DNA of 64,000 bases from an uncultured Paracoccaceae bacterium (lineage in GTDB: Bacteria; Pseudomonadota; Alphaproteobacteria; Rhodobacterales; Rhodobacteraceae), in the NCBI GenBank assembly GCA_947503925.1, contig CANNFQ010000015.1:1-64000 (forward strand). The letters are read 5' to 3'. Below, piece by piece: positions 34,485-42,898 of this stretch. Below the pieces are notes generated by a model. The model was not told where the DNA came from and searched no databases. It worked only from the letters and a program-made list of their open reading frames with translations. The first letter of the stretch is position 1; each line of letters starts with the position of its first letter. The translations under genes and the position numbers were made by a program.

Positions 34485-35198
34485 GTGCATGAACTTGAGG
34501 ACCTGTTTCCGATCGTCAAATCGGATCAAGCCGCCAGACAATTCTGTGGTGCGGTCGTAGGGGAAGTCATGAGGGATGCAGGCCATGAGATCCTGAGACC
34601 CAGAGGACGTGTCTCTGGAAATCTCTTTACATACGGGACAGTGTGGACACCCTTTCCGGTCGAAAAAGATACTGACCAGATCGTCCAAAGTATGTCTGGT
34701 GTACCGAGAAAACTATCCGCAATGCTGGAGGGAATTCCTGATCGGTTCCTGCAGATCGATCCACAACAAGAAAGCATGCCGATTGCAAATCGCATTGTTG
34801 AGATGATTTGCAACGATGCCGAGTTGCACAACAGGGTAGAAGGCATGTCGCAGGCCGCGTCGCGTGACACCTCGATTGACGCACTGCTCCTGAGTCTTCG
34901 TTCTCAAGATGGTGTACTCAAAGCGGATGCGTTCAACGCACAGTTCGAGAGCGGTCGTGAAACACTGTGCAATAGTCTCTTGCAGCACCTAAAGGGAGCG
35001 GCAATTTCCAAAAAATCTGTAAATTTGATTCCTGAAGTTCTACGAGCCGCAATACGTCAGGCACATTATGCAGATCAGGTTCTGCTCAGCGATCTTCAAG
35101 AGTTTGTCTTGGAACTGTCCTTTGGATCATGGAGAATGTTCATGCTACCAACGGCAAAGGGCCGCCAATCGGGGACGCCGCTCCCTTCCCTTGCCTAG
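34485..35198 (+). CDS. Hypothetical protein
   Basis: 237 residues from a GTG start (VHELEDLFPIVKSDQAARQF). It has balanced composition, a stretch RPRGRVSGNLFTYGTVWTPFPVE and a long helical C-terminal half (SIDALLLSLRSQDGVLKADAFNAQFESGRETLCNSLLQHLKG). No family is recognised and no clear ribosome-binding site is visible. It starts where the opposite-strand Ohr homology breaks off and seems less GC-rich than its neighbours, so it may be foreign DNA (inference). A spurious frame is possible but less likely given its length and composition. Confidence 0.45.
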   Translation: MHELEDLFPIVKSDQAARQFCGAVVGEVMRDAGHEILRPRGRVSGNLFTYGTVWTPFPVEKDTDQIVQSMSGVPRKLSAMLEGIPDRFLQIDPQQESMPIANRIVEMICNDAELHNRVEGMSQAASRDTSIDALLLSLRSQDGVLKADAFNAQFESGRETLCNSLLQHLKGAAISKKSVNLIPEVLRAAIRQAHYADQVLLSDLQEFVLELSFGSWRMFMLPTAKGRQSGTPLPSLA

Positions 35199-35409
35199 GA
35201 TTTTGGTCAATTGAGAAAGGTATTCTAGCATTTCAGAATAACATCCAGGAAAAGAAATTTGCTTGGGTGGTGGGCGTTCTGATGGCCTGCCAAAGCCAAA
35301 ATAGAAGCCGGGCAGTAAAGGCACCCGACAGTGACTGATTTCGACCTATTCCCCTTTGGCTCCGCTATTTTGGCTTAGGGTCAAATTTGTGCATTCGCCA
35401 TTGCTCACC

Positions 35410-36459
35410 TCAATCCTTCTGTTTGCTTTTCTGGTGCGCAGAGGGAGAGCTTCCAAAGCGTTCTTTGTAATGACGCGCAAACACACCGATGGAATTGAAC
35501 CCGCACGCCGTGGCGATTTCCGCCACGGTCATCTCGGTTTCAACAACAAGTGCACGCGCACGATCCAGCCGAATATTGCGATAAGCAGCCATCGGGCTCT
35601 CCCCCAAAAACTGCTTGAAATGGCGCTCCATCTGCCGACGAGACATGCCAGTGATCTGGCTGAGATCATGGAAGGAAACAGGCTCTTCGATATTGTGGTA
35701 CATCGCCTGCACGACCTGAACCAATTTGGCGTTACGTGTGCTCAGCGCGCGGGCAAGTGATGATCGCTGCCCGGCGCCCGGCGCCAGTTCACCGTAGTTG
35801 AGACACATGTCAGAGACGACAATCGCGAAGTCACGGCCATAGTCGCGCTGGATGATCGACAACATCATCTCGGTTGCGGCAGCGCCGCCGCCACATGTCC
35901 ATAGATCACCATCAATTTCAAAACGCTTCTGGGAAGGTATCAAGTCAGGATAGCTTTCCAGAAACGCTGGCTGGTTTTCCCAGTGCATGGTGAAGTTGCG
36001 ATCTAGCAGCAGACCGGCGCGCGCAAGGGTGGCAGCGCCCGTACAAATTCCCCCGACCTTCCCGCCAAAGCGGGCGTGTTTGCGGATTTGCGCGACGGTT
36101 GCGTCAGCCGCGGCCCCCAAGCCTTGATTTCCTGAGCAAACCAGCAACCGCAAGTCTTTTGGTAAGGCGTCCAAGCCGCCGTGGACGCTGACATCCATCC
36201 CAGAGGAGGATCGGACTGCTTGACCATTCTCAGAAAGAACGGTCCATCGATATAGTGGCTTCTGAGAAAGTTGATTGGCAATGCGCAACGGATCAACGGC
36301 TGCACTGAAGGCCAGCAGCGTGAAACGAGGCAACAACAAGAACCCTAGTTCAACAGGTGCTATGAAGTTTTCCACCGGGAAGTAGAACGCACCTTCCGGC
36401 ACCACTTCGGGTCCTGGGCGGAGATCAGGGTCTTTGCTGGCCATACCTTCACGACTCAT
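35410..36459 (-). CDS. GlxA-type AraC family regulator (DJ-1/PfpI plus HTH)
   Basis: 349 residues. The N-terminal DJ-1/PfpI-like domain (about 35-220) has FLLLPRFTLLAFSAAVDPLRIAN, LVCSGNQGLG and GGICTGAATLARAGLLLDR. The C-terminal AraC double HTH has PVSFHDLSQITGMSRRQMERHFKQFLGESPMAAYRNIRLDRARALV, then TVAEIATACGFNSIGVFARHYKERFG. The layout matches regulators of carnitine, glycine betaine or choline catabolism (GbdR/CdhR group). Nearby targets may be the deaminase gene just upstream and the GcvT-type dehydrogenase operon (inference). It is in the same direction as the deaminase, 10 bp apart. Confidence 0.9.
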   Translation of the reverse strand: MSREGMASKDPDLRPGPEVVPEGAFYFPVENFIAPVELGFLLLPRFTLLAFSAAVDPLRIANQLSQKPLYRWTVLSENGQAVRSSSGMDVSVHGGLDALPKDLRLLVCSGNQGLGAAADATVAQIRKHARFGGKVGGICTGAATLARAGLLLDRNFTMHWENQPAFLESYPDLIPSQKRFEIDGDLWTCGGGAAATEMMLSIIQRDYGRDFAIVVSDMCLNYGELAPGAGQRSSLARALSTRNAKLVQVVQAMYHNIEEPVSFHDLSQITGMSRRQMERHFKQFLGESPMAAYRNIRLDRARALVVETEMTVAEIATACGFNSIGVFARHYKERFGSSPSAHQKSKQKD

Positions 36460-36469
36460 AAGAATGGCC

Positions 36470-36922
36470 CTATTCTGCGATGTCTTCCGCCCAAAGTTCG
36501 GGCTTTTCTTCGATGAAGCGCCGCATCAAAGCGATGCAGTCAGGATCATCGGCAACGATGACCTCGACCCCCTTGGAGCGTAAAAACTCTTCGTTGCCGC
36601 CAAAGTTCCTGTTTTCGCCAATCACAACGCGCGGAATACAAAACTGGATGATCGTACCGGTACACATCATGCAAGGGCTGAGCGAGGTATAGAGCGTTGT
36701 GTCGCGGTAAGTCTTTTGCCGCCCCGCCTTGCGCAGCGCATCCATCTCGCCATGTGCAATCGGATCGCCGTTCTGCACACGCTGATTGCGCCCTTGAGCC
36801 ACGACGGAGCCGCTGCGGGCCAGCACGGACCCGATGGGGCAGCCACCTTCGTCAAAACCGGCTTTTGCCTCGTCATAGGCAATACGTAAAAAGCGTGCGT
36901 CATCGGCGTTCATGTCTGTCAT
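36470..36922 (-). CDS. Cytosine deaminase-like nucleoside/base deaminase (yeast Fcy1 type)
   Basis: 150 residues. Zinc-deaminase motifs HGEMDAL (His ligand and catalytic Glu) and SPCMMCTGTI (two Cys ligands). The C-terminal part, IPRVVIGENRNFGGNEEFLRSKGVEVIV with RRFIEEKPELWAEDIAE, resembles yeast cytosine deaminase more than bacterial TadA or CodA. It would convert cytosine, or a related base, to uracil plus ammonia. A second start at 36913 is possible. It follows a broken polysaccharide-deacetylase gene whose stop overlaps this start, and precedes the GlxA-type regulator. Confidence 0.82.
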   Translation of the reverse strand: MTDMNADDARFLRIAYDEAKAGFDEGGCPIGSVLARSGSVVAQGRNQRVQNGDPIAHGEMDALRKAGRQKTYRDTTLYTSLSPCMMCTGTIIQFCIPRVVIGENRNFGGNEEFLRSKGVEVIVADDPDCIALMRRFIEEKPELWAEDIAE

Positions 36923-37203
36923 TCCTTCCGGCTCAGGATCGGGCTGTCGTAGTAGGGCAATGTCTCGAAGCTCGGGCGCCAGATGCCGTCCTTTTGCAAC
37001 TGGTCCATATGATCGGCGATTTCGTCAAGCGTGGCAAACCAGACATTCTTGGTTTCGCGAGTTTTGGTGATCTAGGCTTCAACTTGTTTCCAAAGTACCA
37101 AACGTCCGGTGAGAAACGGGTGGGTGATCAACATAAAAAAAACGCCCGCGTCATACAGCGCCTCGAACTCTTCCTGTCCGTCGTTAAGGTGTTTGGAACC
37201 GAG
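36919..37203 (-). pseudogene. Polysaccharide deacetylase-family remnant with in-frame stop
   Basis: The minus frame reads EALYDAGVFFMLITHPFLTGR, LVLWKQVEA, stop (37072-37074), ITKTRETKNVWFATLDEIADHMDQL, then LPYYDSPILSRKE and a TGA that overlaps the deaminase start. This is the C-terminal part of a NodB-fold protein of the PuuE/allantoinase-like group (THPFLTGR and VWFAT blocks). The N-terminal two-thirds are gone, cut off at the IS remnant, and one internal stop is present. It hints that the deaminase once belonged to a larger nucleobase or ureide catabolic operon (inference). Confidence 0.7.
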
Positions 37204-37248
37204 AACGACCTAGCCTAAGCGAGAGTTTGGTTGATCTTGTTGGTTTCA

Positions 37249-37607
37249 TTATGTGGCGTGCTCGCGGTGATGCAGGCGTCGCGCTTCGCGTGTCTTTTTT
37301 GATCCTTTCGCTTCGCTTTAGAATGGCTTTGTCATGCCCGAAGTAGGTGTCTGAGGACCTGTCGCGGTTTGATGCCGCTCCTTTGATAGCATTTACTGCA
37401 GTAAAGGAGACGAACGATGGGACTGAACACGACAGGTCCATCTGCTGGTGTGACGTTGTTGATGCTCTCGTGGTAGCGCTGGTGATTATGGTGCTCTACG
37501 AAGGCTTCGATCTGAACTTCGAGGTCACCCGGCAGGAAGTAGTTTTCCAACAAGATGCGGTTCTTCAAGGTTTGGTGCGGGCGCTCGATCTTGCCCTGTG
37601 TTTGCGG
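37249..37607 (-). pseudogene. Integrase-core (IS3/IS481-like) transposase C-terminal remnant
   Basis: The minus strand reads PQTQGKIERPHQTLKNRIL, LENYFLPGDLEVQIEAFVEHHNHQRYHESINNVTPAD, then an 85-bp insertion, then SDTYFGHDKAILKRSERIKK and, after a frameshift, RRLHHREHAT and a stop at 37249-37251. These are the last blocks of the rve domain (the catalytic Glu in QGKIER) and the tail of a transposase common in Rhizobiales and Rhodobacterales. The N-terminal part and the DD residues are missing. It is inactive and marks the break point next to the truncated deacetylase. Confidence 0.78.
37355..37439. repeat. 85-bp MITE-like element inside transposase remnant
   Basis: GGACCTGTCG (37355-37364) and CGACAGGTCC (37430-37439) are perfect 10-bp terminal inverted repeats. 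The inside holds the palindrome TTTACTGCAGTAAA (37392-37405) within a larger CTCCTTT...AAAGGAG stem. TCTG occurs on both sides (37350-37353 and 37441-37444), each one base from the element end, compatible with a short target duplication. Removing the element restores the family reading PADTYFG across the junction. Confidence 0.7.
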
Positions 37608-37874
37608 CTACTTACGCGATCTGTAGAATATGGACCTTTGGGCGTACTCTGTTGAAAAACTCTCCTGGATCGGAGAGGGAACGAGTGGTGTTTGAAGCCG
37701 CTGACCTTGATCGTACCCGATGGGTTATGATCAAACCCAAGCCCCCGGCCGCCGTCATTTCAGGTAGTACCGAAGTCAGCCCATAGCAGACGCGTTTTGG
37801 GGGCGCTTGGTGTTATTGCGGTCAACTGGGCGATCGCTCACCCCAAATCGGCGAACACCTTAACAAGCCCTGTG
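37608..37874. other. Gene-free stretch between IS remnant and GcvT-type dehydrogenase
   Basis: 267 bp with stops in all long frames. Short fragments look like degraded mobile-element sequence but none could be assigned. It carries the downstream end of the minus-strand dehydrogenase operon; no clear terminator hairpin was found. Confidence 0.4.
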
Positions 37875-40307
37875 TCATGAGTTTGATAGTTGGGGTTTTG
37901 AGAAAGGGCGCAGGCTGACCGTCGCCGGAATGGCCTGACCTTCTACCATGACGGCAAATGCTCCGTCCGAAATCGTAGCCCGGTCATCCGTGTTGATAAA
38001 GCAGGTCCCGATCGCCGCACCTTGCGCATAGGCATAGGCACCACTCGCGACGTAGCCTGCGACTCTTCCGTCTTTCAGGACTGGTTCGTTGTGGTGCAAC
38101 AGGCGGCCTGAATCTTGCAGTTTGACATGACACAGGAACGGGCCCTTTCCATCTGTTTTGCGGCTGACGAAGGCGTCCCGTCCGATGAAGGGGATCGCCT
38201 TGCCCGGCTTGCATACAAAACCCAACCCGACCTGATGTGGCGCTTCGGTATATGACATGTCGTGCCCCCAATGCAGGAAGCCTTTCTCGATCCGCAGCGC
38301 ATTCAGGGCTTCACCGCCTACCAGTCGCAGGCCAAGGGGTTTGCCTGCTGCCCAGAGCACCTCGAACACATGTTCTGCAAAATCGGGCGTGATGAAAATC
38401 TCCCATCCCACTTCGCCCGTGTAGGACAGACGCTGGGCAAAAACGGGCGCGTGCCCAATGTGGAAATGCTGTAGACTGTTGAAGGGGAACGCCTCGTTTG
38501 ACAGATCAACATCGCCGACCTTGGCCAGCAGGTTTCGCACCTTGGGTCCGGCAACTGACAACACGGCATATGCGGATGTGGCATCGCGCAGGCACACGTC
38601 TTCGCCTCGCGCGATGTGCCGCCGCAGGTGATCGCGGTCGCGGCGGGTGTGCGAGATCGAGGACATGACCATGAAACTTTCCGCCCCGTGGCGGGCCACG
38701 GTGACGTCGCTTTCAATGCCTCCGCGTTTGTTCAGCATCAGCGTATAGACCACGCGACCGACGGGCATGTCGATATCATTGGTGCAGTTGCGTTGCAGGA
38801 AGCTCAGCGCATCCGGCCCTTCGACCATCAGTTTGCCCAGCATAGAGTAATCGATCATCGCCACCCCTGTCCGGGCGGCCTTTTGTTCCGCCTGGGCGTG
38901 GTCGAACCAGTTGGGCCGGTAAAAGGAATAATCGTAGTCCGGTGTGACGCCTTGGAGCGCAAACCAGCCCGGGCGTTCCCAGCCCTGTGCCTCGGCATAA
39001 ACGGCTCCCTTGGCCTTCATCGCGTGGTAGAACGGCGTGCGGCGCAGTCCACGGGCACTGGTCCGTTGGCGCCCCGGCCAGTGCATCGCATAAGTCAGTA
39101 CCAGCGTTTCCGGGCAGCGTTCCTGTAGATAGGGGTCGCGAGCCTGCCAGTCTTCGATGCGGGCCGGGTCCATCTCGGCCAGATCCATTGGTGGATGACC
39201 TGCCATGATCCAGTCAGCCAGCGCTTTGCCCGCACCGGGGCCAGATTGAATACCGGTCGAATTCACCCCAGCCAGTACGTAGTAGCCCTTGAGTTCTGGG
39301 GCCTCACCCAAGGTAAAGCGGCCGTCGTGGGAGTAACTTTCCGGACCGTTGAAAAACGTACGTATGCCGGTTTCCTGCAGAATGGGGACACGATTCATGC
39401 TGAGTTCCAGCACTTCCATCACGTCGTCTTCGACAAAGGGCAGGCTGTCGAACTCAAAGCTTTGGGGGATGCCGTCCTTGGCCCAAGCCTTTGCGTGGAA
39501 ATGCGCGAACCCGAACAGCAGCTTGCCTGCGTCTTCTTTCCAGTAGGTGCCGTCACAATAGGAGCGCAGAACCGGCAGGTCGCCGGGCAGATCGGGGATT
39601 GGTTCGGTCACAAGGTAGTAGTGTTCGCAGGCATGAAGTGGCACGCCGACACCGTTTTTCTGGCCCAGCTCGCGCGCCCACATGCCACCGCAGTTGACGA
39701 CGACATCTGCCGTGATCGTCTTTTCGTTAGTCCGAACGCCGGTGACTTTGCTGCCCTCGGTCAGAACCTTTTCGACCTTGACGCGTTCTCGGATCGTCGC
39801 CCCGTGCATCCGTGCGCCTTTTGCCAGCGCTTGTGTGAGATCAATTGGGTTGGCGGACCCGTCAGAGGGCATGTGGATGCCACCCAACACACCCTCTGCA
39901 TTCATCAGCGGCCAGCGTTCTGCAATTTCGGCGGTGGTCAGGGAATGCACCTCAATCCCGAAAAGGGACGCGAAATCGGCCTTGCGTTTCAGTTCCGCCA
40001 GCCGTTCTTCATTCACGGCGATGGAGATGGAACCGGATTGCCGAAAGCCCGGATTCTGGCCTGTTTCGGCTTCGATTTCCTGCATCAGCTCCACGCCGTA
40101 GCTGGCAAAGGCTGTGGTGGCATGGCTGCCCTGCAATTGCCCGACAAGCCCCGCGGCGTGCCAGGTGGTACCGCTGGTCAGCGCCTTGCGTTCCAGCAGG
40201 ATGACGTCTGTCCAGCCTGCTTTTGCCAGGTGATAGGCCACCGAACAGCCGTGAATGCCGCCGCCGATGATCACCACCTGTGCGTGGCTGGGGAGGGGTT
40301 TGTTCAT
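37875..40307 (-). CDS. FAD-dependent dehydrogenase with GcvT domain (dimethylglycine/sarcosine dehydrogenase-like)
   Basis: 810 residues. The N-terminal DAO-type FAD domain has VVIIGGGIHGCSVAYHLAKAGW and LTSGTTWHAAGLVGQL (the His that often carries covalent FAD). A mid FAO_M domain follows (RTPFYHAMKAKGAVYAE, WERPGWF), then the tetrahydrofolate-binding GcvT domain (MIDYSMLGKLMVEGPDAL, LNKRGGIESDVTV, YTGEVGWEIF) and its C-terminal barrel (GRDAFVSRK). Such proteins oxidatively demethylate secondary or tertiary amines and pass the one-carbon unit to folate. An AGGAAAT site precedes the start. It is the last gene of an operon with the racemase-like and PhyH genes. Confidence 0.9.
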   Translation of the reverse strand: MNKPLPSHAQVVIIGGGIHGCSVAYHLAKAGWTDVILLERKALTSGTTWHAAGLVGQLQGSHATTAFASYGVELMQEIEAETGQNPGFRQSGSISIAVNEERLAELKRKADFASLFGIEVHSLTTAEIAERWPLMNAEGVLGGIHMPSDGSANPIDLTQALAKGARMHGATIRERVKVEKVLTEGSKVTGVRTNEKTITADVVVNCGGMWARELGQKNGVGVPLHACEHYYLVTEPIPDLPGDLPVLRSYCDGTYWKEDAGKLLFGFAHFHAKAWAKDGIPQSFEFDSLPFVEDDVMEVLELSMNRVPILQETGIRTFFNGPESYSHDGRFTLGEAPELKGYYVLAGVNSTGIQSGPGAGKALADWIMAGHPPMDLAEMDPARIEDWQARDPYLQERCPETLVLTYAMHWPGRQRTSARGLRRTPFYHAMKAKGAVYAEAQGWERPGWFALQGVTPDYDYSFYRPNWFDHAQAEQKAARTGVAMIDYSMLGKLMVEGPDALSFLQRNCTNDIDMPVGRVVYTLMLNKRGGIESDVTVARHGAESFMVMSSISHTRRDRDHLRRHIARGEDVCLRDATSAYAVLSVAGPKVRNLLAKVGDVDLSNEAFPFNSLQHFHIGHAPVFAQRLSYTGEVGWEIFITPDFAEHVFEVLWAAGKPLGLRLVGGEALNALRIEKGFLHWGHDMSYTEAPHQVGLGFVCKPGKAIPFIGRDAFVSRKTDGKGPFLCHVKLQDSGRLLHHNEPVLKDGRVAGYVASGAYAYAQGAAIGTCFINTDDRATISDGAFAVMVEGQAIPATVSLRPFSKPQLSNS

Positions 40308-40319
40308 AAGATTTCCTGT

Positions 40320-41090
40320 CTAGGTCAGTTGTGCAGCAAAGAGGCGGCCAGCATTTGCTGGGCCATCGCCAATTCCGGCGAGGCGCATCATGTGCCAGGC
40401 CAGCGCCTGATTGCTTGAGATGACGGGTTTGCCAAGGGCTGCTTCGGCTTGCGGAATGATCTGCAAAGCGCGCAGGCTGGTGCAGGACACAAAGACGGCG
40501 TCGCAATTGTCCCGCGCCCCAATCTGTGTGACCGCTTGTAGGATACTGTCGGCACTGATGCGGGCAACGGTGAAATCGTCGGATTGACCGAAGGTCGCGA
40601 CCGACGTGACCTCATATCCCGCCGTCTGCAGGTTCGTCTGCATCTCCACCGTGACATCAACAGGATAGGGCGTGACCAGTGCGATGTGTTTCAGCCCAAG
40701 CGCCGCCATTGCTGCTTTGGTGGCGCTGATCGGATTGGTCGTTTTCGCCTGAGGATGAACCTCACGGATTAGGTTGTCGACCCGGTCTTCGCCGATCATG
40801 GTCGCACCTGATGTGCAGGCATAGCCCACCGCGTCAAATCCGAATTGTGCGGGCAGAAGTGCTGCGGTGTTCGGAAGATCAATCGCCATTTGGCGCAGCG
40901 TTTCGGGGGACACCTCCATCGAGTTCGGAATGCGCGCGGCGTAGAGTGCCACGTCCTTCTCCGGCCCCAGCATCTGAGCGAATTCGTGCTCGATGGTTTG
41001 GTCCGTTTGCAGGACAATCAGCCCAAGACGTGCCCTTGCGCCCAGACCTTGATCGGTGTCAAATTCCAGAGCCTCGACCACCTTTGTCAT
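40320..41090 (-). CDS. Asp/Glu racemase superfamily, maleate isomerase/EutA-like
   Basis: 256 residues from ATG 41090, which overlaps the PhyH stop (TGATG); the longer frame reads into phyH out of phase. Two conserved cysteines, Cys92 in YACTSGATMIG and Cys203 in VFVSCTSLRALQ, are the catalytic pair of the maleate cis-trans isomerase/arylmalonate decarboxylase group. LGLIVLQTDQTIEHEF and SNQALAWHMMRLAG are further matches. The substrate could be a maleyl- or aspartate-type acid. A second member (47928-48716) lies in the next operon. Confidence 0.85.
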   Translation of the reverse strand: MTKVVEALEFDTDQGLGARARLGLIVLQTDQTIEHEFAQMLGPEKDVALYAARIPNSMEVSPETLRQMAIDLPNTAALLPAQFGFDAVGYACTSGATMIGEDRVDNLIREVHPQAKTTNPISATKAAMAALGLKHIALVTPYPVDVTVEMQTNLQTAGYEVTSVATFGQSDDFTVARISADSILQAVTQIGARDNCDAVFVSCTSLRALQIIPQAEAALGKPVISSNQALAWHMMRLAGIGDGPANAGRLFAAQLT

Positions 41091-41956
41091 CACGCATCCG
41101 TTCCTTCCTGCTGCGCAAAGAAGGACGTGCCTTTGGGTACTGCGGGCAAAGCCATCTCGTATGGCGTACACCGCACGCGCCCGCTTGCCTCGCCGCGGAC
41201 CAATTCGTGTGTCAACGTGCTGGGCAAATGGTTCGGGCTGAGTTCAATCGCGTCCTCGGCATAGTAGGTCGTGATGTAAAGTGTGCGTGGGTAATCCGAC
41301 ACGTTCGGCGCGGAGCCGTGTAGCAATCTGGCATGCATAAGGCAGACAGAACCAGCCTGGCCGGTGCATTTGACGATTCTGTCCCGCTGAGCGTCAATGA
41401 TCGAACCGTCCACGGCACCGGCAAACACGCCGTTATGCCAATGGGAATAGATCGGTCCAGTGTGGGTGCCGGGCAGGACCTCCAGCGGGCCGTTTTCCAA
41501 CGTGACATCATCGATGAAAAGCAATGCTGTGATCATGTCGTCATTTGTCATTGGCTCAAACGGAAAGTCCTGATGCCACTTCACCTGCGTCGCCGTACCC
41601 GGCAGTTTTGAGTTGACCTTGCCGTGGTGAAACCGGATCGCCGGACCGATGAGTTCGGCGCAGAAATCGACAGTTGCGGCATTGCGCATGATGTTTGCAA
41701 AAACGGCTGAAACCTCTTCGGGCGATTGCACCCGGCGCAGACCGGGCGTGGCGGCGCAATGTCCGGGCTGCAGATCGAAACGGGGGCGACCATCAAGGGT
41801 CTCGCCGTAGTCGTTGCCATAAACGCGACTTTCATCGACCCAACGTGCAAATTCGGAGCGCAAAGCGGCCAGTTCGTCTGCGCTGACGGCGTTCTCCAAA
41901 ACAATCACACCATCGCGCCAGAAAGTGTCTTTCTGTTCTTGCGTCAAAAAACTCAT
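41090..41956 (-). CDS. Phytanoyl-CoA dioxygenase (PhyH) family protein
   Basis: 288 residues. Fe(II)/2-oxoglutarate-dependent oxygenase: metal ligands in KWHQDFPFEP (HxD) and the distal His in RLLHGSAPN, with the 2-oxoglutarate-binding Arg in YPRTLYITTYY. The N-terminal FWRDGVIVLENAVSADELAALR is typical of PhyH proteins. It would hydroxylate or N-demethylate a small imported metabolite. It lacks the motifs I associate with ectoine hydroxylase EctD. As first gene of the PhyH/isomerase/dehydrogenase operon it is divergent from a GntR gene, with two TGGTATA-type operators between. Confidence 0.88.
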   Translation of the reverse strand: MSFLTQEQKDTFWRDGVIVLENAVSADELAALRSEFARWVDESRVYGNDYGETLDGRPRFDLQPGHCAATPGLRRVQSPEEVSAVFANIMRNAATVDFCAELIGPAIRFHHGKVNSKLPGTATQVKWHQDFPFEPMTNDDMITALLFIDDVTLENGPLEVLPGTHTGPIYSHWHNGVFAGAVDGSIIDAQRDRIVKCTGQAGSVCLMHARLLHGSAPNVSDYPRTLYITTYYAEDAIELSPNHLPSTLTHELVRGEASGRVRCTPYEMALPAVPKGTSFFAQQEGTDA

Positions 41957-41977
41957 TTCGAAGCTCTCTCACATCAA

Positions 41978-41991
41978 CTGGTATATACCAG
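41978..41991. promoter_or_regulatory. GntR-type operator O1 (perfect palindrome)
   Basis: CTGGTATATACCAG is a perfect 14-bp palindrome, 22 bp upstream of the phyH-like start. It resembles HutC/FadR-type GntR sites (TGGTNNNNACCA). Confidence 0.65.
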
Positions 41992-42058
41992 ATTTACCTG
42001 ATGCAATTAACAGGGAAGGTCAGAGACCTGTCAACACAAAACAAAACGCTTGAACGCA

Positions 42059-42072
42059 CTGGTATACACCAA
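42059..42072. promoter_or_regulatory. GntR-type operator O2
   Basis: CTGGTATACACCAA matches O1 at 12 of 14 positions. Its centre is 81 bp from that of O1. It lies upstream of the preferred TTG start of the GntR gene (42112), which argues against translation starting at 42001. Confidence 0.6.
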
Positions 42073-42111
42073 ATAACGTTTCTCGAACGTGCGATTCGAG
42101 GGAGCGCTGAT

Positions 42112-42885
42112 TTGTTGGACAAGCACAGAGGCAAAGACAGCCGGAGCGATCCGTCGTCCCGTCCCCGCTTTGTTCAGATTGCCGACGAAATCCGGAGCCA
42201 GATCGCAACGGGCGCATTGAAGGAACACGATATCCTCCCCTCTGAACGCAGCCTGTCAGAACAATATGATGTCAGCCGGATGACTGGTCGCCGGGCGCTT
42301 GAAGCGCTGGAAACCGAAGGGTTGGTTTACAGTGCAGACCGTCGCGGACGCTTTGTGTCGCCACAGCGGCTGAAATACAACGTCAGCAACATGGTCAGCT
42401 TTGTTCGCACAGCGCAGGCCGATGATGTTGACTTGAGAATTGAAGTGGTTGAGACAACCGAGACTGTCGCCGACAGCAGATTGGCCGCACTTTTTGAACG
42501 GCCCGTGGGCAGCGCGATCATCGCATACACGCGCCTTTTTCATTCAGGCGGCCATCCGATCTTTATCGAGACCGAGTATCTGGTTGCCGACCGGTTTCCA
42601 GATTTCCTGCAAAACGATCTGCGGCAGTCAACCACGCAGATCCTTGAGAACAGCTTTGCCACCACCGCCAGCACAGGCGATATCGTCATCCGAATGCGCG
42701 GCGTGCAACCAGATGAGGCGCAGCTTTTGAGCATATCCACCAGTCACACCGTGATTGAGCTGGAACAGGTTATCCGTGACGAAGCAGGCGTGCCGTTCTG
42801 CTTTGGAAATCAAGTCTGGCGGGGAGAAATGGCCGAGTTTTCGGCCCATACGATTGTTGCCCGGCGAAGCGCCGACAAGGATTGA
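42112..42885 (+). CDS. GntR family (UTRA) regulator
   Basis: 257 residues if translation starts at TTG 42112, which follows GAGGGAG with 7-bp spacing. An ATG at 42001 would add 37 residues but would place operator O2 inside the coding region. N-terminal wHTH: RFVQIADEIRSQIATGALKEHDILPSERSLSEQYDVSRMTGRRALEALETEGLVY. The UTRA domain follows (AIIAYTRLFHSGGHPIFIETEYLV, HTVIELEQVIRDEAGVPFCFGNQVWRG). It probably controls the divergent phyH operon and its own operon with the M24 gene. Confidence 0.85.
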   Translation: MLDKHRGKDSRSDPSSRPRFVQIADEIRSQIATGALKEHDILPSERSLSEQYDVSRMTGRRALEALETEGLVYSADRRGRFVSPQRLKYNVSNMVSFVRTAQADDVDLRIEVVETTETVADSRLAALFERPVGSAIIAYTRLFHSGGHPIFIETEYLVADRFPDFLQNDLRQSTTQILENSFATTASTGDIVIRMRGVQPDEAQLLSISTSHTVIELEQVIRDEAGVPFCFGNQVWRGEMAEFSAHTIVARRSADKD

Positions 42886-42898
42886 AGGACAAAACGAA

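Noticed and set aside
39195-40418. 407-codon plus-strand open frame
   Set aside because: Antisense to the GcvT-type dehydrogenase; composition and lack of motifs indicate a high-GC shadow frame.
41090-41956. PhyH protein as ectoine hydroxylase EctD
   Set aside because: Only the general Fe/2-oxoglutarate motifs match; the EctD signature region is not present.
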